From Sphingomonas naphthae (GTDB lineage Bacteria > Pseudomonadota > Alphaproteobacteria > Sphingomonadales > Sphingomonadaceae): 64,000 nt of DNA. The position numbers were made by a program, and so were the translations under genes. This document shows positions 26,379 through 33,955 of the stretch, in pieces. The notes beneath the pieces are model-generated. The model did not search any database. It saw nothing but the letters and a program-made list of their open reading frames with translations, and had not been told where the DNA came from. The DNA lies in NCBI RefSeq assembly GCF_028607085.1, contig NZ_CP117411.1, forward strand, positions 2,418,001 to 2,482,000, in the 5' to 3' direction. The stretch's first letter is position 1. Each line of letters opens with the position of its first letter.

Positions 26379-27194
26379 TTACCGCAGCGCGGTCGCCAGC
26401 AGCTTATGCAGCTTGGAATGGATCTGATCGTTGGCGGCGAGCACCTGGCCCTTCTCATACGCCCGGTCCGCCCCGCGATAGTCGGTGACGAATCCGCCCG
26501 CCTCGCGCACCAGCAGGATGCCGGCAGCGATGTCCCACGGCTTCAGCGGGCTTTCCCAGAAACCGTCGTAGCGGCCGGCGGCGACCCAGGCGAGATCGAG
26601 CGCGGCGGCGCCGAAGCGGCGGATGCCCGCCACCTGCGGGGCGACCGCGTCGAAGATCGCATTATATTCCTTGAAGTCGCCATGCCCCAGGAAGGGGATG
26701 CCGGTCGCGATCAGCGCCTCGGACATATCCCGGCGGGAGGACACGCGCAGGCGGCGATCGTACAGCCACGCGCCGCGGCCCTTCTCGGCCCAGAAGCTCT
26801 CGTCGGTGACGGGCTGGTAGACCAGCCCCTGCGTGATCTCCGGCCGGCCGCCGGGGCCGTTGGGCTCCTCGACCGCGATCGAGATGGCGAAATGCGGGAT
26901 GCCGTGGAGGAAGTTGGTCGTGCCGTCGAGCGGATCGACGATCCAGCGCGGCTTGGAGGGATCGCCCTCGACCGTGCCGCCTTCCTCGCCGACGAAGCCC
27001 CAGTCGGGCCGCGCCTTCTTCAATTCCTCGTAGAGCGTCTGCTCGGCGCGCTTGTCGGCCATCGAGACGAAGTCGGCCGGCCCCTTGCGGCTGACCTGCA
27101 ATTCCTGCGTCTCGCCGAAGTCGCGGCGCAGGCGCGGCGCGGCCTTGCGCGCGGCACGCTCCATGACGGTGATGAGGCCAGAATGGGATACCAT
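26379..27194 (-). CDS. suhB: Inositol monophosphatase family protein (SuhB-like)
   Basis: A 271-residue Mg-dependent, lithium-sensitive-type phosphatase. Metal-site motifs: GEEGG (usually GEE), WIVDPLDGTTNFLHG, and WDIAAGILLVREAGG near the C-terminus. Possible substrates are inositol phosphates; SuhB of enteric bacteria also binds the NusA-containing antitermination complex, but that role is not shown here. ATG 27194 is used; the frame upstream reads into a repeat. It lies upstream of the nuo operon on the same strand. Confidence 0.9.
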   Translation of the reverse strand: MVSHSGLITVMERAARKAAPRLRRDFGETQELQVSRKGPADFVSMADKRAEQTLYEELKKARPDWGFVGEEGGTVEGDPSKPRWIVDPLDGTTNFLHGIPHFAISIAVEEPNGPGGRPEITQGLVYQPVTDESFWAEKGRGAWLYDRRLRVSSRRDMSEALIATGIPFLGHGDFKEYNAIFDAVAPQVAGIRRFGAAALDLAWVAAGRYDGFWESPLKPWDIAAGILLVREAGGFVTDYRGADRAYEKGQVLAANDQIHSKLHKLLATALR

Positions 27195-27204
27195 GGAATG
27201 AACT

Positions 27205-27326
27205 CCCCCCCTCCCTGCCAAGGGAGGGGGCCGGGGGGTGGGTCAGTTCGTCGGGGACGGAATCAAGCCGGGCAAAGCGCCATCGGCCGAACCCACCCCT
27301 CGATCCCCTCCCTTGGCAGGGAGGGG
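27205..27326. repeat. Dispersed palindrome, family E
   Basis: CTCCCTGCCAAGGGAGGGGG near 27211 is mirrored by CCCCTCCCTTGGCAGGGAGG from 27305, each arm being itself nearly palindromic. It fills the spacer between efp and suhB. No second copy occurs in the window. Confidence 0.65.
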
Positions 27327-27333
27327 AAGCTGG

Positions 27334-27897
27334 TTAGTCCGCGCGCCGGACATATTCCCGGCTGTACACGTCGACGACGATCTTCACGCCGGCGCCGATG
27401 TGCGGCGGCACCATCACGCGCACGCCATTGTCGAGCACGGCCGGCTTGTAGCTGGAGGAGGCCGTCTGGCCCTTCACCACCGCGTCGGCCTCGACGATCA
27501 TGGCCTCGATCGTGTCGGGCAGCTGCACCGAGATCGGGCGCTCGTCGTAAAGCTCCATCACCACGTCCATGCCGTCCTGAAGGAAGGCCGCCGCATCGCC
27601 GAGGATGCCGGCGTCGAGCGTGATCTGCTCGTAATTTTCCTTGTCCATGAAGGTCAGCGCGTCGCCGTCCTTGAACAGGAACTGGAAATCCTTGGTGTCA
27701 AGGCGCACGCGCTCGACCGTCTCGGCCGAGCGGAAGCGGACGTTGTTCTTGCGGCCATCGATGAGATTCTTCATCTCGACCTGCATATAGGCCCCGCCCT
27801 TGCCCGGCTGGGTATGCTGGATCTTGACCGCCTTCCAGATGCCGCCTTCATATTCGATGATGTTGCCGGGACGAATGTCCACGCCGCTGATCTTCAT
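27334..27897 (-). CDS. efp: Translation elongation factor P
   Basis: A 187-residue, three-domain beta-barrel factor that relieves ribosome stalling at polyproline stretches. The tip of domain I reads [11 protein letters not shown], so the residue that some bacteria modify is Lys33, suggesting lysylation or no modification rather than rhamnosylation; the modifying enzymes are not in this window. The C-terminus ends [18 protein letters not shown]. The start is ATG 27897. Confidence 0.97.
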   Translation of the reverse strand: MKISGVDIRPGNIIEYEGGIWKAVKIQHTQPGKGGAYMQVEMKNLIDGRKNNVRFRSAETVERVRLDTKDFQFLFKDGDALTFMDKENYEQITLDAGILGDAAAFLQDGMDVVMELYDERPISVQLPDTIEAMIVEADAVVKGQTASSSYKPAVLDNGVRVMVPPHIGAGVKIVVDVYSREYVRRAD

Positions 27898-28074
27898 GGG
27901 GTGTCTCGTGCGATAGGAAAGAGCAGGGGCGAGCCCTTAGCGATGTGCAGGGCAAGGGGCAAGGCGGGTGCGTGGTTAAGGGATGGGCCGTTGTGCAGGC
28001 CGCCAGGACCGGCAGGCCTGTCGGTTTGACGGAGTGCGACTGCGAGCCCCGCCGCAGCGAGGCTCGCAATCTCC

Positions 28075-28701
28075 TTACTGCTGCTGGTCGGCGCGGCTCG
28101 CGCCCTCGCCGTCGAGGTTCTGGGAAACGAAGTCCCAGTTGACGATCTTGCCCAGCACTTCCTCGGCGAATTTCGGCCGGGCGTTGCGGTAATCGATGTA
28201 ATAGGCATGTTCCCACACATCGAGCGTGAACAGCGGCTTCACGCCCTCGTACACGATCGGCGTGTCGGCATCGTGATAGCTCGTCACCTTGAGCGCGTCG
28301 CCGTCCAGCACGAGCCAGGCCCAGCCGCTGGCGAAATGGCCGACGGCCTCGGCGGCGATCTTGTCGAGCAACCCTTGCGTCGAGCCGAAGCCCGCGTCGA
28401 TCAGGCTCTGGAGTTTCTCCGACGGCTTGGTCGAGCCGGTGGGGGCGAGGCCGTTCCAGAAGAAGGTGTGGTTCCAGATCTGGGCGGCGTTGTTGAACAG
28501 GCCCTTGTCGCCCGTGTCCTTGGCCTTCTTGGTGACGTCGATCAGCGAGAGGCCGGCGAGGCCCTTCTCGTCGATCCAGCCGTTGACCTTGTCGACATAG
28601 GCCTTGTGATGCTTGCCGTGGTGGAATTCGAACGTCTCGGCCGACATCACCGGATCGAGCGCGGTCTTGTCGAAGGGAAGCGGGGGCAGTTCAAAGGCCA
28701 T
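28075..28701 (-). CDS. sodB: Iron superoxide dismutase
   Basis: A 208-residue cytosolic superoxide dismutase. Metal ligands appear in FEFHHGKHHKAYV (His), AQIWNHTFFW (His), and LDVWEHAYYIDY (Asp and His). AAQIWNHTFFWNGL favours iron over manganese, although cambialistic enzymes exist. It removes superoxide leaking from the respiratory chain. The spacer to efp (27898-28074) holds a hairpin TGCGAGCC/GGCTCGCA at 28041-28068 just past the sodB stop, without a T-run. Confidence 0.95.
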   Translation of the reverse strand: MAFELPPLPFDKTALDPVMSAETFEFHHGKHHKAYVDKVNGWIDEKGLAGLSLIDVTKKAKDTGDKGLFNNAAQIWNHTFFWNGLAPTGSTKPSEKLQSLIDAGFGSTQGLLDKIAAEAVGHFASGWAWLVLDGDALKVTSYHDADTPIVYEGVKPLFTLDVWEHAYYIDYRNARPKFAEEVLGKIVNWDFVSQNLDGEGASRADQQQ

Positions 28702-28851
28702 GCGACATCTCCTGATCGGGAATCCGTTCTCCGCCCCCTAACGCTTTCGTTTGACTATTGTGCAGCCCAAATCGACTGTTGCGAGACGTTCTCACTTGGG
28801 TGCGACGGGACGTGAGGATTTGGGGCGTAACGAGTGCGCGGTGCCCTGCTA

Positions 28852-28938
28852 CGTCATTGCGAGCGCAGCGAAGCAATCCAGTTCCGACGGTGCCGTCATG
28901 CCGAGAGGCTGGATTGCTTCGCTGCGCTCGCAATGACG
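28852..28938. repeat. Dispersed palindrome, family A (copy 3)
   Basis: CGTCATTGCGAGCGCAGCGA and its exact reverse complement flank about 27 bases. This copy is almost identical in arms to the one at 1891-1977 but differs in the centre. It lies between the sodB upstream region and the pspF stop, ten bases after the latter. Confidence 0.85.
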
Positions 28939-28947
28939 ATGGGCCGC

Positions 28948-29979
28948 CTACTGCGCCCGATCGAGCAGGTCGTGGCGCTTCAGGGCGTGGCGGAGCTGGT
29001 CGTAGGTGAGTTTCAGCGCCAGCGCGGTCTGGCGCTGGTTGAAGCGGCAGCGTTGCAGGGCGGCCTCCAGCAGCGCGCGTTCATGGGCATGGACGGCCCC
29101 GCGCAGGTCGTCGCAATCGAGGACGATGACCGGGCCGGCTTTCGGCGCGGGCGGCGCGGTCGCCTCCACGGCGGGCGCGGCCACCGCCGCTTTCTCCGCC
29201 GGGCGCCAGGGCGAGGCGAAGGGATCGAAGGTGATCTCGCCGATCGGCCGCTCGGGATCCTCCCAGCGATAGACCGCGCGCTCGACGACGTTGCGCAGCT
29301 CGCGGACGTTGCCGGGCCAGTCGTGCGATTCCAGCGCCTCGGACGCGGCCTTGGTGAAACCCGGCCAGTGCGGCCAGGACAGTTCCGCCGCCATCCGCCG
29401 CCCGAAATGATCGGCCAGCACCTCGACATCGCCCTCCCGCGCGCGGAGCGGCGGCAGGGTCACCACCTCGAACGAGAGACGATCGAGCAGGTCGGCGCGG
29501 AACCGCCCGGCCTCGACCAGAGCGGGCAGATGCTCGTTGGTGGCGGCCACGATCCGCACATCGACCCGGACCGGCTTGGAGGAGCCGATGCGCGTCACCT
29601 CGCCATATTCGGTCGCGCGCAGCAGCCGTTCCTGCGCGCCCTGGCTCAAGGTCGCGAGTTCGTCGAGAAACAGGGTTCCGCCGTCTGCCTCCTCGAAACG
29701 GCCGGCGCGGGCGCGGGTGGCGCCGGTGAAGGCGCCCGCCTCATGCCCGAACAATTCGGCCTCGATCAGCGTCTCCGGAAGCGCCGCGCAATTCATCGTG
29801 ACGAGCGGGGCGGACCAGCGGTTGGACAGGTGATGCAGCCGCTCGGCAATCAGTTCCTTGCCGGTCCCGCGCTCGCCGATCACCAGCACCGGGCGGTTGA
29901 GCGCGGCGGCGCGACTGGCCCGCTCGACGCTGTCGAGGAAGGCCGAGGATTGGCCGATGAACTGGGCGTTGCGCTCCAT
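28948..29979 (-). CDS. pspF: Phage shock protein transcriptional activator PspF (sigma-54 enhancer-binding protein)
   Basis: A 343-residue AAA+ activator of sigma-54 RNA polymerase without an N-terminal sensory domain, as expected for PspF, which is held inactive by PspA. Walker A is GERGTGKE (35-42), the sigma-54 contact loop GAFTGA lies at 82-87, Walker B is GGTLFLDELATL, the R-finger region is ERLLRATEYGEVTRIGS, and the C-terminal Fis-type HTH reads FNQRQTALALKLTYDQLRHAL. It is divergent from the psp operon and faces a sigma-54 promoter. ATG 29979 is used, as the longer frame crosses the regulatory region. Confidence 0.93.
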   Translation of the reverse strand: MERNAQFIGQSSAFLDSVERASRAAALNRPVLVIGERGTGKELIAERLHHLSNRWSAPLVTMNCAALPETLIEAELFGHEAGAFTGATRARAGRFEEADGGTLFLDELATLSQGAQERLLRATEYGEVTRIGSSKPVRVDVRIVAATNEHLPALVEAGRFRADLLDRLSFEVVTLPPLRAREGDVEVLADHFGRRMAAELSWPHWPGFTKAASEALESHDWPGNVRELRNVVERAVYRWEDPERPIGEITFDPFASPWRPAEKAAVAAPAVEATAPPAPKAGPVIVLDCDDLRGAVHAHERALLEAALQRCRFNQRQTALALKLTYDQLRHALKRHDLLDRAQ

Positions 29980-30022
29980 GCGCGAAACTTGGCGAATTTT
30001 CCCAATGTTTGGCAAGTGCGAT

Positions 30023-30042
30023 TTGGCATTCCGCCATGCCAA
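30023..30042. promoter_or_regulatory. Candidate PspF enhancer site
   Basis: A perfect inverted repeat, TTGGCAT-N6-ATGCCAA, lies about 40 bases upstream of the sigma-54 promoter and between pspF and the psp operon. Further TTGGC/GCCAA motifs occur at 29989-30056. Position and symmetry suit an upstream activator site for PspF; the E. coli site sequence was not compared in detail. Confidence 0.5.
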
Positions 30043-30079
30043 TTCAGCCAAGTCTTTGGATTTCAATCAATCTTCAAAT

Positions 30080-30095
30080 TGGCACGGTCCCTGCA
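30080..30095 (+). promoter_or_regulatory. Sigma-54 promoter of the psp operon
   Basis: TGGCACGGTCCCTGCA matches the sigma-54 consensus (TGGCACG-N4-TTGCA) at all but one position of the core, with the invariant GG (30081-30082) and GC (30093-30094) spaced by ten bases. It lies 67 bases before the first gene, and the divergent neighbour encodes the cognate type of activator. Confidence 0.85.
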
Positions 30096-30161
30096 AAGTA
30101 TTTGGCAACCCCGCCGACATGGCGGGAACGACCACCAACTATCAGGTTCAGGAGACCAACA

Positions 30162-30650
30162 ATGTTCACTTTCGACAAGATCGACCTGCAACGCACCGCG
30201 GTTTCGGCTCTCGGCGCGATCGCCCTCTCGGCCGCCTCGATCTTCGCGGTCGCGGCCCCCGCCAAGGCCGCCGAGCCCACCAGCCTCTCCTCGTGGCAGA
30301 GCGACGTGAGCGGCAAGCTCGACAGCGGCCTGGCCGCGACCAACGCCAACTGGAAGGGTGACAAGCAGGCCACCGTCCGCGTCGCGCTCACCGCCGAAGG
30401 CAAGGTCGCCAGCGTCGGCATGCTGAAGAGCACCGGCAGCGCCGCGCTCGACAAGGTGGCGCTGGAGACGGCCGGCAAGGTCGATTACCCGGCCCTGCCC
30501 GGCACGCTCGCCGGCAAGGCGACCACCGTCGCGGTGAAGCTGTACTTCACCAGCAGTGAGGATCGCCGCCAGCAGGCCCTGCGCGCCGCGAAGAAGGACG
30601 AAGCCTTCGCCTACGCCCATCAGGGCCACACCCAGTTCGCCGCCCTGTGA
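30162..30650 (+). CDS. Secreted TonB C-terminal-like domain protein, first gene of the psp operon
   Basis: A 162-residue exported protein with a signal peptide (TAVSALGAIALSAASIFAVAAPAKA, cleavage about residue 36). The mature part, with RVALTAEGKVASVGMLKSTGSAALDKVALE and a final VAVKLYF strand, resembles the C-terminal domain of TonB/TolA-type energy transducers, though no membrane anchor remains after cleavage. AGGAGA precedes the ATG. It lies directly behind the sigma-54 promoter and before pspA, so it should be induced with the phage shock response. A periplasmic sensor or scaffold role is possible but unproven. Confidence 0.75.
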   Translation: MFTFDKIDLQRTAVSALGAIALSAASIFAVAAPAKAAEPTSLSSWQSDVSGKLDSGLAATNANWKGDKQATVRVALTAEGKVASVGMLKSTGSAALDKVALETAGKVDYPALPGTLAGKATTVAVKLYFTSSEDRRQQALRAAKKDEAFAYAHQGHTQFAAL

Positions 30651-30685
30651 CGCGAGGCCAGGCCCTCGTGCTAGAGTGGCGAAAA

Positions 30686-30725
30686 GAGGCGGGACAGCCT
30701 ATCCCCTATACGGTTGTCCCGCCTC
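30686..30725 (+). promoter_or_regulatory. Intercistronic hairpin before pspA
   Basis: GAGGCGGGACA (30686-30696) is perfectly complementary to TGTCCCGCCTC (30715-30725), giving an 11-bp stem with an 18-base loop. No T-run follows, so a stabilising or processing structure, or an attenuator separating the levels of the first gene and pspA, is more likely than a terminator. Confidence 0.65.
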
Positions 30726-30754
30726 GCACAGCGGTTCCTCAAGGAGTTCACATC

Positions 30755-31429
30755 ATGGGTATCTTCTCCCGCACGCGGGACATCATCGCCGCCAACGTCA
30801 CCGACCTGCTCGACAAGGCGGAAGACCCGGCGAAGACGATCCGCATGATCATCCTGGAAATGGAGGAGACGCTGGTCGAAGTCCGCGCTTCCGCCGCCCG
30901 GACGATCGCGGACCAGAAGGAGATGCGCCGCCACATCGCCAAGCTGGACAGCGTCCAGGCGGGCTGGATCGAGAAGGCCGAGCTGGCCCTGTCGAAGGGC
31001 CGCGAGGATCTCGCCAAGGCGGCGCTCGTCGAGAAGCAGAAGGCGGGTGACCTCGCCGAGCAGCTCAACGAGGAAGTGGCCACGCTCGACGCGGCGCTGT
31101 CTGCCTCCGAGGCGGACATCGCCAAGTTGCAGGGCAAGCTGCGCGAGGCCCGTGCCCGCCAGAACGCCATCGCGACCCGCCTGGAGAGCGCGTACAACCG
31201 CGAGCGGATGCGCGAGATGTATCAGGGCGCGAAGGTGGAGGACGCCTTCTCGCGCTTCGAGCAGCTCGAGCGCCGCGCCGATCTGGCCGAGGGCCGCGCC
31301 GACGCGCTGTCGCTGGGTGCCGCCGGGCCGAAGTCGCTCGAGGAGGAGATCGCCGAGCTGCGCTCCTCCGACAAGGTCGATGCCGAGCTGGCCGCGCTGA
31401 AGGCGCGCTTCCAGCCGAAGGAGGGCTGA
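30755..31429 (+). CDS. pspA: Phage shock protein A
   Basis: A 224-residue peripheral membrane protein of the PspA/IM30 (ESCRT-III-like) family that coats damaged inner membrane and inhibits PspF. The N-terminal amphipathic helix MGIFSRTRDIIAANVTDLLD is followed by KAEDPAKTIRMIILEMEETL, a family hallmark, and long coiled-coil helices. AAGGAG lies upstream of ATG 30755. Its place right after the sigma-54-controlled gene and before pspBC is the classical arrangement. Confidence 0.96.
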   Translation: MGIFSRTRDIIAANVTDLLDKAEDPAKTIRMIILEMEETLVEVRASAARTIADQKEMRRHIAKLDSVQAGWIEKAELALSKGREDLAKAALVEKQKAGDLAEQLNEEVATLDAALSASEADIAKLQGKLREARARQNAIATRLESAYNRERMREMYQGAKVEDAFSRFEQLERRADLAEGRADALSLGAAGPKSLEEEIAELRSSDKVDAELAALKARFQPKEG

Positions 31430-31430
31430 G

Positions 31431-31727
31431 ATGTTCGAGGATCTGATCCCGATCGTCGCGATCCTGTCGATCTTCGTCGGGCTGCCGTGGCTGATCTTCC
31501 ACTACATCACGCAGTGGAAGCGCAACGGCAACCTGCCGATCGAGGACGAGAGGCTGCTCGACGAGCTGCACGATCTCGCCCGGCGGCTGGATGACCGGCT
31601 GCGCACGATCGAGCGGATCGTCGCGGTGGACGACCCGAGCTTCGCCAGCCGCGCCCGCCTGTCGGCCGAGCGCAGCGACACCGAGATGACCGCCGACCGT
31701 ATCGAAGACCGGCTGCGCGCGCGCTGA
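31431..31727 (+). CDS. pspB: Phage shock protein B
   Basis: A 98-residue inner-membrane protein with one N-terminal helix (DLIPIVAILSIFVGLPWLIFHY) and a cytoplasmic coiled-coil tail. The segment RRLDDRLRTIERIVAVDDPSF matches the PspB signature seen in E. coli (R-x-R-I-x2-L-E-x-I-L-D-x-E-x-P). The tail is longer than in E. coli PspB (74 residues). It starts one base after the pspA stop. With PspC it relays envelope stress so that PspA releases PspF. Confidence 0.92.
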   Translation: MFEDLIPIVAILSIFVGLPWLIFHYITQWKRNGNLPIEDERLLDELHDLARRLDDRLRTIERIVAVDDPSFASRARLSAERSDTEMTADRIEDRLRAR

Positions 31728-31768
31728 ACAAGCTGCGCCGAAGCCCCTACAGGGAAAGGATTTTCACC

Positions 31769-32158
31769 ATGGAACCGCGTCGCACCAAATTCTACCTCGA
31801 CAAGAAGAACGGCAAGGTCATGGGCGTGTGCGCCGGCCTGGCCGACTATACCGGGCTCGACGTGACGCTCATCCGCATCGGCTTCGTGCTGCTGATGGTG
31901 GGCACCGGCACGATGGGCGGCTTCGGTCCGCTGGCTTACTTCATCGCCGGCTGGATGGCCGACGATCGCCCCCGCGAGCTGGATTACGCCGATCGCGAGG
32001 ACAAGAAATTCTGGCAGGGCGTGCGCGCCAAGCCGGCCAATTCGGTCCGCGAGGTGCGTGCCCGCTTCCGCGACATCGATCGCCGGCTGGCCGACGTGGA
32101 GGTGAGCGTCACCTCGCAGAACCGCCGCCTGGCCGACGAGATCGAGGCGCTGCGCTAA
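31769..32158 (+). CDS. pspC: Phage shock protein C
   Basis: A 129-residue inner-membrane protein with a PspC domain: KFYLDKKNGKVMGVCAGLADY, then a hydrophobic helix pair through VLLMVGTGTMGGFGPLAYFIAGWM. The cytoplasmic C-terminus reads RRLADVEVSVTSQNRRLADEIEALR, which resembles the tails of the small proteins that follow (…RRLADEIDSLR). AGGGAAAGGA precedes the ATG. It partners PspB in sensing envelope stress. Confidence 0.93.
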   Translation: MEPRRTKFYLDKKNGKVMGVCAGLADYTGLDVTLIRIGFVLLMVGTGTMGGFGPLAYFIAGWMADDRPRELDYADREDKKFWQGVRAKPANSVREVRARFRDIDRRLADVEVSVTSQNRRLADEIEALR

Positions 32159-32188
32159 GCGCGCGCCTCACGATAAAGGGGAAAGACG

Positions 32189-32467
32189 ATGAATGCCGAC
32201 GACCTGTTCATGTTCATCTGCATCCTGGTGTTCATGGGTTCGGTGACCAAGGTAGTGTTGCAGATGCTCAAGACGCGCGAGGCCCGCCACCTCGCCCGCG
32301 CCGATGGCGGATCGCCCCAGACCGGCCGCGCGGTGGCGCTGCTCAGCGACGAGAACGAACTGCTCACCGGCAAGATCGGCCGGCTCGAGGAGCGGATCGC
32401 CACGCTGGAGCGCATCGCCACCGATCGCCCGCGCCGCCTGGCCGACGAGATCGACTCGCTGCGCTGA
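32189..32467 (+). CDS. PspB-like small membrane protein 1
   Basis: A 92-residue protein with one N-terminal membrane helix (LFMFICILVFMGSVTKVVL), a short linker, and a C-terminal coiled coil GRLEERIATLERIATD ending RRLADEIDSLR. The LEERIATLERI part matches the PspB signature and the final DEIDSLR matches the PspC tail. It lies 30 bases after pspC, with a good AAGGGGAAA site, so it is very likely part of the psp operon. I know of no named gene for it; a paralogue of PspB is my reading. Confidence 0.75.
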   Translation: MNADDLFMFICILVFMGSVTKVVLQMLKTREARHLARADGGSPQTGRAVALLSDENELLTGKIGRLEERIATLERIATDRPRRLADEIDSLR

Positions 32468-32548
32468 TGCCCCCTCCGCTGATCGACCGCAGTTTGCGGT
32501 TCATCGAAGCGGGCTCCTCAATTCGTCGCAATCTGGAAGGATGACGAC

Positions 32549-32830
32549 ATGGACAATCTTCGTTTCCTGATCCCCATCTTCGGCATGCTGATCCCCATCG
32601 TCGCAATCCTCTCCGGGGTGGCGCACAAGTGGATCAAGCTGAAGGAAAAGCAGATCCAGGCGATCTCGGCCGACACCGCCGAAAAGGCCGCCCGCTACGC
32701 CGCCCAGACCGAGCGCCTCGAACAGCGGATGCGCGTGCTGGAGCGGATCGTGACCGACAAGGGCATCGACGTCGCCGACGAGATCGAGCGGCTGCGCGAC
32801 CAGCCGTCGCTCCACTCGCCCCTCAACTGA
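32549..32830 (+). CDS. PspB-like small membrane protein 2
   Basis: A 93-residue protein whose N-terminal helix contains LIPIVAILS, identical to a stretch in the PspB of this operon, which strongly indicates duplication. The cytoplasmic part is charged and ends with TERLEQRMRVLERIVTD and ADEIERLR, the shared signature, followed by a short extra tail. GGAAGG lies nine bases before the ATG. Topology: one TM, coiled-coil tail inside. Confidence 0.75.
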   Translation: MDNLRFLIPIFGMLIPIVAILSGVAHKWIKLKEKQIQAISADTAEKAARYAAQTERLEQRMRVLERIVTDKGIDVADEIERLRDQPSLHSPLN

Positions 32831-32856
32831 TCCAAGCCCGAAGAGGAGTTCGAGAG

Positions 32857-33129
32857 ATGAACCCGTTCGAGATGGTGGTGCTGATCGTCGCGATCACCGC
32901 GATCGCCAGCATTTTCCGCGCCAAATATGGCAATGGCCGCAAGTGCCGCACCGGCGAGCGCGACGACCAGATCGTCGACTATCGCGACCCGGATGCCGAT
33001 CGCCTGCGTGACGAGGTGAGCGTGCTGAAGGAGCGTATCCACGTTCTGGAACGCATCGTCACCGATGGCGACCAGCGCCGTACCCAATCGCTGGAGCGCG
33101 AGATCGACGCGCTGCGCGACAAGAAGTGA
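32857..33129 (+). CDS. PspB-like small membrane protein 3
   Basis: A 90-residue protein with one N-terminal helix (MVVLIVAITAIASIF), a basic, cysteine-containing linker (GRKCRTGER), and a tail SVLKERIHVLERIVTD followed by LEREIDALR. The tail is the shared PspB-type signature. GAGGAG precedes ATG 32857. It continues the psp operon 26 bases after the previous gene. Confidence 0.75.
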   Translation: MNPFEMVVLIVAITAIASIFRAKYGNGRKCRTGERDDQIVDYRDPDADRLRDEVSVLKERIHVLERIVTDGDQRRTQSLEREIDALRDKK

Positions 33130-33143
33130 TGGGAGTGCATATC

Positions 33144-33395
33144 ATGACCCTGCATGACCCCCTGTTCCTGCTCTCCGCGATGGGCACCACGCTCGTCTCG
33201 GTCACCGTTCTGGCGCTGGTCGCGCTGCGCGGCTGGAGCGGCTGGCTCGATGTGCGCCGGCTGGAACTGGAGCAGCGCCACCACCCGCTCTCGGCCAGCC
33301 CGGCCGCCGCCAACCCCGGCGCCCGCATCGAACTGGCCGACCTGAAGGAGCGCGTCCGCAAGCTGGAGGCGATCGCCGCCGGGGTGGATCTGTAA
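33144..33395 (+). CDS. PspB-like small membrane protein 4 (divergent)
   Basis: An 83-residue protein with one membrane helix (PLFLLSAMGTTLVSVTVLALVAL) and a tail that ends ADLKERVRKLEAIAAGVDL. The KERVRKLEAI part still fits the PspB signature, but the final DEIxxLR element is missing. GGGAG lies eight bases before ATG 33144; an upstream ATG at 33126 overlaps the previous stop. It is the last gene of the psp cluster; a family B repeat follows. Confidence 0.7.
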   Translation: MTLHDPLFLLSAMGTTLVSVTVLALVALRGWSGWLDVRRLELEQRHHPLSASPAAANPGARIELADLKERVRKLEAIAAGVDL

Positions 33396-33414
33396 TCCTG
33401 CTCGCGCCCTCGCT

Positions 33415-33496
33415 CCGTTCGTGCTGAGCGAAGTCGAAGCACGGGAGGCAGGCGGGGCGATTGGGGCACGTCCTTCGACTACGCTCAGGACGAACG
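33415..33496. repeat. Dispersed palindrome, family B (copy 4)
   Basis: Both arms are present (left with GTGCTGAGCGAAGTCGAAGC) at the 3' end of the psp cluster, before sufE. It may act as a transcript-end or stability element for the psp mRNA. Confidence 0.85.
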
Positions 33497-33549
33497 GAGT
33501 GAGTTTCTCAAGGTGACGCGCCGGCCCAAGCCGTCTATCGGCACCGCCC

Positions 33550-33942
33550 ATGACCGACCTTGCCGACATTCTCGACGAATATGACTTCCTCGACGCCGAC
33601 GATCGCTACCGCCTGCTGATCGATCTGGGTCGCGATCTGGAGGCGATGCCCGAGGCGCTCAAGACCGACGCGACCCTCGTGCGGGGCTGTTCGGCGGCGG
33701 TGTGGGTCTATCCCACCACCCTGGACGACGGCCGGCTGCACTTCCTGGCCGACAGCAATGCCGCCATCACCAAGGGCATCATCGCCCTCGTGCTGATGAC
33801 GGTGCAGGACCGCACCCCCGCCGAAATCGCCGGAACCGATATCGAGGGCGCGCTGGCGCCGTTCGATCTGAAGAGCCAGCTCAGCTCGAACCGGACGCAG
33901 GGCATTCCCAACATGATCGCGCTGATCCGGGCGACGGCTTAA
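33550..33942 (+). CDS. sufE: SufE-family cysteine desulfurase sulfur acceptor
   Basis: A 130-residue cytosolic protein that accepts persulfide sulfur from the SufS desulfurase and passes it to the Fe-S scaffold. The active cysteine is Cys47 in TLVRGCSAAVWV. Further family blocks are DSNAAITKGIIALVL and LSSNRTQGIPNMIALI. Length is normal for SufE rather than the longer CsdE fusions. It stands alone here, apart from the suf operon, which is common in alphaproteobacteria. Such sulfur supply would serve NuoB/E/F/G/I and the radical-SAM enzymes of this window. Confidence 0.93.
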   Translation: MTDLADILDEYDFLDADDRYRLLIDLGRDLEAMPEALKTDATLVRGCSAAVWVYPTTLDDGRLHFLADSNAAITKGIIALVLMTVQDRTPAEIAGTDIEGALAPFDLKSQLSSNRTQGIPNMIALIRATA

Positions 33943-33955
33943 CTTCGGCGGCGCG

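Noticed and set aside
28041-28068. Terminator of sodB
   Set aside because: The hairpin is perfect but short, with no T-run on the minus strand, so I mention it only in the sodB entry.
29980-30066. N-terminal extension of PspF to 30066
   Set aside because: It would cover the putative enhancer region; known PspF proteins begin directly with the AAA+ domain, as at ATG 29979.
30009-30161. Upstream extension of the TonB-domain gene
   Set aside because: It would place the start before the sigma-54 promoter and spoil the signal peptide; ATG 30162 has a good ribosome site.
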